Assembly (NCBI GenBank): GCA_032622095.1
Contig: CP136062.1
Span: forward strand, 165,252,590 to 165,316,589
From: Siphonodentalium dalli
Taxonomy: Eukaryota; Mollusca; Scaphopoda; Gadilida; Siphonodentaliidae
Reading direction: 5' to 3'
Length of the DNA: 64,000 nt
The notes below the pieces were generated by a model. It ran no database searches and had not been told where the DNA came from. It saw nothing but the letters and a program-made list of their open reading frames with translations. The first letter of the stretch is position 1. The number at the start of each line of letters is the position of its first letter. Shown piece after piece: positions 56,795 to 64,000 of this stretch. The position numbers and the translations under genes were made by a program.

Positions 56795-57506
56795 AAAACA
56801 CCAAAGTGGTTGGAGCATCTTTAAATATAAGTCAAATGGCACATGCGGAGTGGGTGGAGTCAATTTGAGATTATATATAGATGCGAGACCTACGAATATA
56901 GCTATTAACGAGATCAATGACGAGTATAGCTTTTGCGACATTACTACTCTACCGATCCCCGACTGGGGCTATAGGATCCTGGAAGCTACCAGGCTGATCA
57001 TTGCAGATTCTCCCCCACCCCTGGTGCCACCCCTGAGTTTCCATTCATTTAGTTGTGGAGAATATTTAAGTAATAAGTACAACAAATGCCCCAAGGCCTT
57101 ATTTAAACTCATCTGACCTTTCACGTCAGTAGATATCCAGTTAGCTGGCTTAAAATAATTGAATGAATGTTATGTTATTTCTTCAAGGGGTTTTCATGCT
57201 TGAGGAGGTGGAAAGTTTAGATGGACATGCACAGAAAACTACTTAATTATTAAGCCAGTTCACCTATTGAAGGAATCTATGGTATCTGAAGACCACATCA
57301 AGCATGTTATAAAACAATAAAAATGTCAAAAAGAGTACTTTAATCATAGTTTTAGAAGGGAAATTTTGGGATGAGCATTCTCAGCAGGTACACAAATTGA
57401 GTGGAAATGAATAACTGCCATACAAATTTGATGATCTGAACTAGTAAAATGCTCGAATGGCAATTCAGTTGAGTTCAATACTCTTCAAGAATCTGAACAT
57501 TTATGT
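56795..57506. other. Unique intronic sequence
   Basis: A 112-codon plus-strand frame (56778-57116) begins inside the Helentron-like terminus and runs through this stretch. It has no family motif and no splice context I can defend. Nothing else recognised. Confidence 0.4.
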
Positions 57507-57721
57507 TACAGTAATGCCCTAATTAATCGACTGCTTAACCACAGCAGAATCATGGGTAACTTTTCAGGATTTAGTCTGAAATATGGCTTCTTGCCATTCA
57601 TCGGAAAGCTCTCCCAGAGAGTTTCGATGAATGGCAACAAGCCATATTTCAGACTAAATCCTGAAAAGTTACCCATAATTCTGCTGTGGTTAAGCAGTTG
57701 ATTAATTAGGGCATTACTGTA
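57507..57721. mobile_element. Family B palindromic MITE, near-complete
   Basis: TACAGTAATGCCCTAATTAA and TTAATTAGGGCATTACTGTA ends. Both arms share the derived AGTCTGAAATATGG / CCATATTTCAGACT change, as expected if the arms were homogenised. Confidence 0.9.
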
Positions 57722-58220
57722 GGTCTGTGCTGGAAAAACCATTGATAACACATTTTACACTTCCAATTATGAGCAAGACTTGGACAATATTTGTTATAAA
57801 AAAAAAACCTGTTAATTGTGTTAGTTGTGTTGTTCATGGTTTCCTTTTTGTCAATTGATCAACTGATTTCTTGAGTCGCCATGTCATTCAATTCTGAAGT
57901 AATCTGTTATTTTTTTCTATAAGCTATATATATTCGCTTTCATCAGTGACCCATTCATCTTATCCGCAGACACCATGACCAAGTTTGGCCTGATTTGTTT
58001 GCCAATATTCCATCTTTCTCAAGGTGACATTGATTATATTTGACTTTTTTGCGACCACTAATTTATTCAGCTTGTCTGATGGACACTTGTTTATAGGCCG
58101 CTCCTTCCTGTCCAGTCAGACCAGTCGATAAATCTAGAAGCCGTCACTGTCCAGCTTCCCTGGATATGACAGCTAATCTACTTAGTATGAGTTATGAATG
58201 CATGTGAGTGTAGATAATCA
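57722..58220. other. Unique intronic sequence
   Basis: Nothing recognised. Confidence 0.4.
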
Positions 58221-58580
58221 CAAGCCTGCAAATAGTGTGTCTGTCAATTGCAGAATGAGGTCCCCAGAGGGTGAATTTAGTGATGCTACCCCGCATGGTA
58301 GGTTGGCATTACCAATTTCACCCTCTGGGAACCTCATTCTGCTTATTGACCTCAACTGCTATGGGAGACCTAGGATCAGATTGAAGTTCCCAAGTTGAAT
58401 TTGGTGATGTTCACCCATTGGTCACATCGATTATGCATTTTATTTTTTGCAAATTAGGGGATATAGAACTTCCTAGAAGGGAAAAAGTAACTAAAAACAA
58501 TGTTAATTTGAGACTATGCCTAGGGATACTTCCGAGAAGATGAGACCTAAGCAGAATGAGGTCCCCAGAGGGTGAATTTA
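58221..58580. mobile_element. Family A MITE truncated at the right
   Basis: CAAGCCTGCAAATAGTGTGT, left hairpin and middle intact. It stops at CCAGAGGGTGAATTTA in the first arm of the right hairpin. Confidence 0.82.
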
Positions 58581-58604
58581 TATCTACTGTCACCATTACT
58601 TAAA

Positions 58605-59060
58605 CCTGTCATCACTAAATGGACTCTCCTTCTCAGTTATAAAAGTATACATTGGAATTGTCTATTATTCATCTGGATAGGTTTCGGACATCTATCTATC
58701 CGTTTATCCCGTCAGTCCATAGGTCCGTCCGGGCAGATATCTCAAACACTGGTTGTCGGATCTGAATGAAATTTGGTTTGGATGTTCACTTCTATTAGGG
58801 CATTCAACGAAGTGTTCAAACGTTTTTTCCGAATTTCCTGTTCTAGAGTTATTCATCTTTGTTTATTTGGCAGGGTTGGTTTTATGTCCATATCTCCACC
58901 ACCGGTTGACGAATATCAATGAAATTTGGTATGGATGTTCACTACTATGAGGACAATCAATTGAGTGTTCAATCAATTTGTTCATGTTTTCCATTCTAGA
59001 GTTATTTATCTTCGTTTATATTAAAATGTTGGGTTTTTTTCCCGTCTGAGCAGATATCTC
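58605..59060 (+). mobile_element. Family I fragment followed by a divergent pearl-like tandem
   Basis: 58605-58680 matches family I (ACTAAATGGACTCTCC to CTATTATTCATCTGGAT). Then a CCGT-rich stretch and two or three units of about 150 bp appear, with ATATCTCAAACACTGGTTGT, GAATGAAATTTGGTTTGGAT, GTTCACTTCTATTAGG and TTCTAGAGTTATT blocks. It resembles the Helentron-like layout, but the core is different and no terminal hairpin was found. Confidence 0.5.
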
Positions 59061-60356
59061 AACCATGTTTTGGCGGTTCGAATTTGCCACCGTGGGGGTA
59101 CAAATGTATGCCAGCACTGCATGTGCAACCTTTTGTTTACAGTTGGAGTGTTTGGCATTAATAGTTGTATGTTACATTCAGACATACTATTTGCTGAAAT
59201 GTCAGTGTGAAGCAGTGAAAATGCAATGTAGACACACAGATCGAACTACATTATGCAAGCAACACTTCATGGTGGTGGGAGGGAGGGGGGCGGGGGGGCT
59301 TTAGTTAAAGTGTTACATGTAAAGTGATAGCAAGAAATTACCACTGTGCAGAATGGCTCACTGACAACATCAATGATGTGATACACTATTGTGGCTGAAA
59401 CTGTGCTAGTTCAACCAATAAAATTAGTGGAGAGGACTTGTTGTCTGATCCCCATTTCCATATATTAGCACTTCCATTTTGAATTTCTGTGTCATTTGTG
59501 TATTATGTTATTTGTTTGGAATTGGAAATAAAAATATGTTTACACTAAACAAATCAGTATTTAGTTAGGCAGGCAATGTTTACATACTATTATCATAAAT
59601 TAGGCTAATTTAGCCCCTAAATGTACAAATGTGAAGACCTCATTAATTTTAAGGATAACTTCATATAACAGTGCCATATATAGGCACTCAATGTACCTAA
59701 GTGTATACCTGTTTAATTTTAAGGGATATTACCTAGTATGCAGCACCATAGATTATCCCATAGAGCCCAGTGTAGAGCCTGTTTAATTTTAAGGAGGAAA
59801 AATCTCATCTATATTTGCTGAAAGCCTAAATATATCTGATGAGATCAATGTATAGATCGGCCATTACTGAGCATTAATCTGGCTAAACAGCAATTTGTAT
59901 ACAAATAAAATATCAGTTCCAAGGTAATTTGTTCCCGAAAATTCTTAGAATTTTCTTCTATAGAGATCAATTAGCGAAGCTGGGTTCACCAAGGTTCAGT
60001 GGATATATGTTGGCTTTGACAGCTCTGCTGATAGAAAGATATGAAAATATTTACATTTCGGAATCCAGCTATATATGTTCGTGCACTTGCTGACCACATA
60101 ACTGGTGATTGGCTAGCCAAGAAATCCAAAGCTCAACACTGTTTGTTTGTGTGTTTTGATTACATGATATGTTTGGTATAAATATTTGATGCATGCATGT
60201 ATAAATATTTAACAAGTGAATCTTCTAGATACATGGCATTCTGCCTATGGGTGTCGCTTAATGGGCAGTAAACAATAAAAACAATGTGTTCACTGAGACC
60301 AAGTTCCTCCAGCTTTCCCCTCCCCCTCCCATCATCTTGACATCCAGGTGCTGGTA
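59061..60356. other. Unique intronic sequence
   Basis: No gene recognised. Three loosely similar blocks around TTTAATTTTAAGG (59650-59800) hint at an old local duplication. Confidence 0.4.
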
Positions 60357-60725
60357 TAAGCCTTGAAATAGTGTGTCTGTCATTTGTAGAATGCGGTCCC
60401 CAGAGGGTGAATTTAGGGACCGAACTCCGCACAGGAGGCTAGCATCACTAAATTCACCGTCTGGGAATCCCATTCTGCTTAGGCCACAACTTCTGGGAAG
60501 TATTCTATATTTTCAAATTAACATTGTTTTCAGTTACTTTTTCCCTTCTGTTCAGTTTATATATCCCCTAATTTGCAGAAGTTAAAATGCATAATTGAGG
60601 TGACAAGTGGGTGAACATCACCAACATCAACTGGGGAACATCAATCTGATCCTTAAGGACTCCCATAGCAGTTGATGCCTCAGCAGAATGAGGTTCCCAG
60701 AGGGTGATGCTAGCCCACTCTGTGA
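60357..60725. mobile_element. Family A MITE truncated at the right
   Basis: AAGCCTTGAAATAGTGTGTC, left hairpin and middle present. The right hairpin is reduced to CAGAGGGTGATGCTAGCCCA. Confidence 0.78.
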
Positions 60726-60739
60726 GTGCCTTATTCCCT

Positions 60740-61139
60740 TTAACCATTTACCCAACAAACCGGCCAAAAACGGCCAAATAAAGCTTCAACAGCCTAAAAT
60801 ATCTTCGGTCTGTCTCAATAGAACCATACAAATATGGATATCATTGGAACCGGCTCCTTGACCACATTGTGATAGTTACAGTTATGCCCTGTGCCAATGC
60901 ATTCTCTTATATATGCGAGTCGACCATAGGTCGCCTCGCATATATAAGAGAATGCATTGGCCTAAAAAAAATCTTTTTTTAACACTTTTTACCATTTTTT
61001 CTTACATTCTTTAACAATTTTATAATTTTTAATGTGTTAAGCCAATGCATTCTCTTATATATGCGAGGCGACCTATGGTCGACTCGCATATATAAGAGAA
61101 TGCATTGGCACAGGGCCGTTCTGTTGGGTAAAGGGTTAA
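60740..61139 (+). mobile_element. Family D piggyBac-like MITE, full length
   Basis: TTAACCATTTACCCAACAAA to CTGTTGGGTAAAGGGTTAA with two cores and spacer. The longest, most complete D copy. Confidence 0.9.
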
Positions 61140-61189
61140 CTTTAACTATCTACCTTGTTGGAACCCTCCCCCCTGAATACTAATTCCAA

Positions 61190-61612
61190 AAATTTCATTG
61201 CAACCACTCATACTGTGACCTCTCTAGTGCAGGAACCCATTATAAACACAGCTCTGCTATTATAATGGTGTAACATTACTCAATTTCCCCTCCAGTTATT
61301 CTCTAGCATATTATCATGGATAATGCATGTGTACTTGTCTGGCAAACTGCTCAGAAGTCTTTTAAAAATGTCATTGCATCCACTCTTACTCACAGGTCCC
61401 CTGGTGCGATTAGTATATATACTCTGTGGTGGTATTGCACCAGGGGACCTGAGCTGTTACTGTAACCTCTCTACAGTGACAATATTATAAAGTTAGCCCT
61501 ACTATTAAAAACGGTGTAACCTTACTCAATTTCCCCTTCAGTTATTTTCCTCCATTTTATCATGGATAATGCATGTGTACTGTCTGGCAAAATGTTCATC
61601 CAATAGTAAACA
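61190..61612 (+). repeat. Diverged tandem duplication (246-bp period) around a 15-bp stem hairpin
   Basis: TACTCAATTTCCCCTCCAGT at 61277 recurs as TACTCAATTTCCCCTTCAGT at 61523, with TATCATGGATAATGCATGTG after each. Between them CAGGTCCCCTGGTGC (61393-61407) pairs perfectly with GCACCAGGGGACCTG (61437-61451). Confidence 0.75.
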
Positions 61613-61699
61613 TAAACACAGACCTGTCTGAATGCTATGTTATCTCACACTATATTTATATCAGCCAAACAAGAAAGCTGGCATGATTAAAGGGCCTAC

Positions 61700-61953
61700 C
61701 AAACCTTGAAATAGGGTGTCTGTCATTTGCAGAATGAGGTCCCCAGAGGGTGAATTTAGTGATGCTACCCCACATAGCGGGCTAGCATCACCAAATTCAC
61801 CCTCTGGGAACCTCATTCTGCTGAGGTGTAAGCAGAATGAGGTCCCCAGAGGGTGAATTTTGTGATGCTAGCCCGCTATGCGGGGTAGCATCACTAACTT
61901 CACCCTCTGGGAACCTCATTCTGCAAATGACAGACACACTATTTCAAGGCTTG
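61700..61953. mobile_element. Family A MITE, minimal form of two hairpins
   Basis: CAAACCTTGAAATAGGGTGT to CACTATTTCAAGGCTTG, 254 bp. The two terminal hairpins are joined by GAGGTGTAAGC with no middle. GGGCCTAC (61692-61699) and GGGGCTAC (61954-61961) form an 8-bp duplication with one mismatch. Confidence 0.88.
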
Positions 61954-62159
61954 GGGGCTACTGCTTTCCCAGAAATGGTGTGGGAATATTTGTACAAGAT
62001 ATGTAATGTAAATAGCCCAATAGGATGGAGAGGTGTCTGACATTATGTATAAAATAGGATTAATGATCTCCGAGTCATGTTAGAGGTTTATATAAGTATG
62101 AAGATGTCGATCTAATGGAGCTTATATCTCAAGTCTCAAATTCAGGAAGTCTCATTAGA

Positions 62160-62595
62160 CAAGCCTGCAAATAGTGTGTCTGTCATTTGCAGAATGAGGT
62201 CCCCAGAGGGTATTTAGTGAAGCCACATTTATCACACATTGTGGGCTAGCATCACCAAATTCACACTCTGCTTAGGCCTCAACTGCTATGGGAGATCTAG
62301 GATCAGATTGAAGTTCCCCAGTTGAAGTTTGTGATGTTCATCCATTAGTCACCTCAATTATGCATTTTATCTTCTGCAAATTAGGGGATATAGAATCTTC
62401 CCAGAAGGGGAAAAAGTAACTAAAAACATTGTTAATTTCAGACTATAGATACTTCCCAGAAGATAAGGCCTAAGCAGAATGTGGTCCCCAGAGGGTGAGT
62501 TTGGTGATGCTGGCCCGCTGTGTGGGATAGCATCACTAAATTCACCCTCTGGGGACCTCATTCTGCAAATGTCAGACACACTATTTCCAGACTTG
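62160..62595. mobile_element. Family A MITE flanked by 38-bp direct repeats
   Basis: CAAGCCTGCAAATAGTGTGT to CACTATTTCCAGACTTG. CTTATATCTCAAGTCT then GAAGTCTCATTAG occurs at 62121-62158 and 62596-62634, much longer than the usual 8-bp duplication. The right part (from 62448) lies inside the large terminal palindrome. Confidence 0.85.
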
Positions 62596-62814
62596 CTTAT
62601 ATCTCAAGTCTGAAATTTCAGGAAGTCTCATTAGTGCGGATGATGATGTCTGGAGGAAATTTTAGCATTATAAATATATGCCTAATGACTTTCTGCGAAT
62701 ATTTATTCATATTGGGTACTGATAACAGATGCTTTGTGTCTGGCAGAGACAGTATTATTTGTGAAATAAATATTATTAGTTGTGTCTTTGTATCTCCTCA
62801 CGTGTGATGCATTT

Positions 62815-63074
62815 TCAACCCTTTCATGACGGGAGCTGCGCTGGTGCAGCCTTAAAGATCCTGTGCCAGTGCATTCTCTTATATTCGAGTCTCCCACTGT
62901 GAGCCTTGCATATATAAGAGAATGCACTGGCTTACAATGTCTAGGTAAATATTGTTAGGCCAATGTATTCTATTATAGATATGAGGCTACCTCGAGACTT
63001 GCATTTATAAGATAATGCATTGGCATAGGGTTTTCACAAAATTTCTGGAATATTGGAAGTCATTGAAGGGTTAA
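62815..63074. mobile_element. Family C MITE in the left palindrome arm
   Basis: TCAACCCTTTCATGACGGGA to GAAGTCATTGAAGGGTTAA, two cores. The first TTAA is changed to TCAA. Confidence 0.85.
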
Positions 63075-63114
63075 GTACATTTCCCATTGGTAGTCCCAAT
63101 CCTGAACTTAAAGG

Positions 63115-63333
63115 TACAGTAATGCTCTAATTAATCGACTCCTTAAATACAGCAGAATTATGGGTAAACTTTTCAGGATTTAGTCGGAAATATGGCTTGT
63201 TGCAATTCATCGGAAAGCTCTCGGGGAGAGCTTTCCGATGAATGGCAACAAGCCATATTTCCGACTAAATCCTGAAAAGTTTACCCATAATTCTGCTGTA
63301 TTTAAGGAGTCGATTAATTAGAGCATTACTGTA
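63115..63333. mobile_element. Family B palindromic MITE at the centre of the large palindrome
   Basis: TACAGTAATGCTCTAATTAA and TTAATTAGAGCATTACTGTA ends. The loop GGG (63223-63225) between CTCTC and GAGAG is the symmetry centre of the whole 1.55-kb structure. Confidence 0.92.
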
Positions 63334-63373
63334 CCTTTAAGTTCAGGATTGGGACTACCAATGGGAAATGTAC

Positions 63374-63633
63374 TTAACCCTTCAATGACTTCCAATATTC
63401 CAGAAATTTTGTGAAAACCCTATGCCAATGCATTATCTTATAAATGCAAGTCTCGAGGTAGCCTCATATCTATAATAGAATACATTGGCCTAACAATATT
63501 TACCTAGACATTGTAAGCCAGTGCATTCTCTTATATATGCAAGGCTCACAGTGGGAGACTCGAATATAAGAGAATGCACTGGCACAGGATCTTTAAGGCT
63601 GCACCAGCGCAGCTCCCGTCATGAAAGGGTTGA
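63374..63633. mobile_element. Family C MITE in the right palindrome arm
   Basis: Exact reverse complement of 62815-63074. Confidence 0.87.
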
Positions 63634-63852
63634 AAATGCATCACACGTGAGGAGATACAAAGACACAACTAATAATATTTATTTCACAAATAATACTGTC
63701 TCTGCCAGACACAAAGCATCTGTTATCAGTACCCAATATGAATAAATATTCGCAGAAAGTCATTAGGCATATATTTATAATGCTAAAATTTCCTCCAGAC
63801 ATCATCATCCGCACTAATGAGACTTCCTGAAATTTCAGACTTGAGATATAAG

Positions 63853-64000
63853 CAAGTCTGGAAATAGTGTGTCTGACATTTGCAGAATGAGGTCCCCAGA
63901 GGGTGAATTTAGTGATGCTATCCCACACAGCGGGCCAGCATCACCAAACTCACCCTCTGGGGACCACATTCTGCTTAGGCCTTATCTTCTGGGAAGTATC
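63853..64000. mobile_element. Family A MITE in the right palindrome arm, cut by window end
   Basis: CAAGTCTGGAAATAGTGTGT and the first terminal hairpin, exact reverse complement of 62448-62595. The remainder lies beyond the window. Confidence 0.88.

Larger units (their letters stand above)
62448..64000. repeat. Near-perfect palindrome of at least 1.55 kb, cut by the window end
   Basis: Base x pairs with base 126448 minus x from 62448 through 64000, centre at 63224, with one mismatch found by eye (63204 A versus 63244 G). The arms contain part of a family A copy, 180 bp of unique sequence, a family C copy, 40 bp of unique sequence and one arm of a family B copy whose loop is the centre. Derived variants (AAATACAGCAG, GTAAACTTTT) are shared by both arms. 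Confidence 0.93.

Noticed and set aside
56778-57116. 112-codon plus-strand open frame ending in FKLI
   Set aside because: It begins inside the Helentron-like 3' terminus. No recognised motif or supported splice sites. A protein search would be needed to revive it.
62520-63928. Identical 95-codon and 74-codon open frames occurring twice in opposite orientation
   Set aside because: They are duplicates produced by the large palindrome and overlap family A and C repeats. They are not evidence of a conserved protein.
44053-64000. Next MTSS1 exon (Lys-rich segment following DKDHAK)
   Set aside because: I read this interval for an acceptor followed by a suitable phase and basic residues and found none. 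The exon is probably beyond the window.

Overview
This is a eukaryotic, AT-rich, intron-dominated window, most likely from a bivalve mollusc. That attribution is an inference. It rests on Helentron-like 'pearl'-type elements (terminal palindrome, CCGT microsatellite, tandem cores of about 150-170 bp), the density of palindromic MITEs, and the animal gene present. No bacterial operons, rRNA, tRNA or CRISPR arrays were seen.

The only host gene I can support is one plus-strand gene of the MTSS1/MIM family (I-BAR/IMD-domain actin and membrane regulator). Four consecutive internal exons encode the first part of the IMD: 3156-3217, 8872-8945, 34241-34325 and 43961-44052. Reading phase is continuous across all of them and every junction is GT-AG. 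The visible introns are 5.7, 25.3, 9.6 and at least 19.9 kb. The start-codon exon and the exon after DKDHAK were not found, so the gene probably runs off both ends. I number the exons 2-5 by analogy with vertebrate MTSS1.

The introns are built largely of transposable elements, many nested. Family A is a hairpin-ended element with 8-bp target duplications (hAT-like). Family B is an almost completely palindromic element of about 215 bp with CAGTAATGCCC ends at TA. Families C, D and E have TTAA-CCCTTT ends (piggyBac-like) and share one palindromic core cassette. Family F is a 150-365 bp palindrome ending in CTGTACACTAAATC. Family G comprises Helentron/pearl-like elements. Single-copy elements include a hAT derivative with a BED-finger relic (M), a 1.45-kb TA-flanked element (K), a CG-rich TA-flanked element (O), a MULE-like element with promoter-like motifs (L), an 800-bp TIR candidate (N), a 1.4-kb TIR element (P), and a 2-kb foldback element with GAGCTC-rich arms (H).

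Layout: 0-3 kb intron with A, B, E; 3.3-6.6 kb two A copies carrying nested hAT and Helentron-like insertions; 7-9 kb element P, exon 3 and its duplicated splice donor; 10-11.6 kb an inverted pair of D; 11.7-14.7 kb Helentron-like elements; 16.4-18.5 kb foldback H; 23 kb element L; 25-33 kb E, C, A, a degenerate tandem array, O and a Helentron-like element; 34.2 kb exon 4; 39-42.9 kb K, N and C copies; 44.0 kb exon 5 between two halves of an A element; 47-64 kb more of every family. From 62448 to the window end the sequence is a near-perfect inverted duplication centred on the middle of a family B element. This is either a recent biological palindrome or an assembly/read fold-back artefact.
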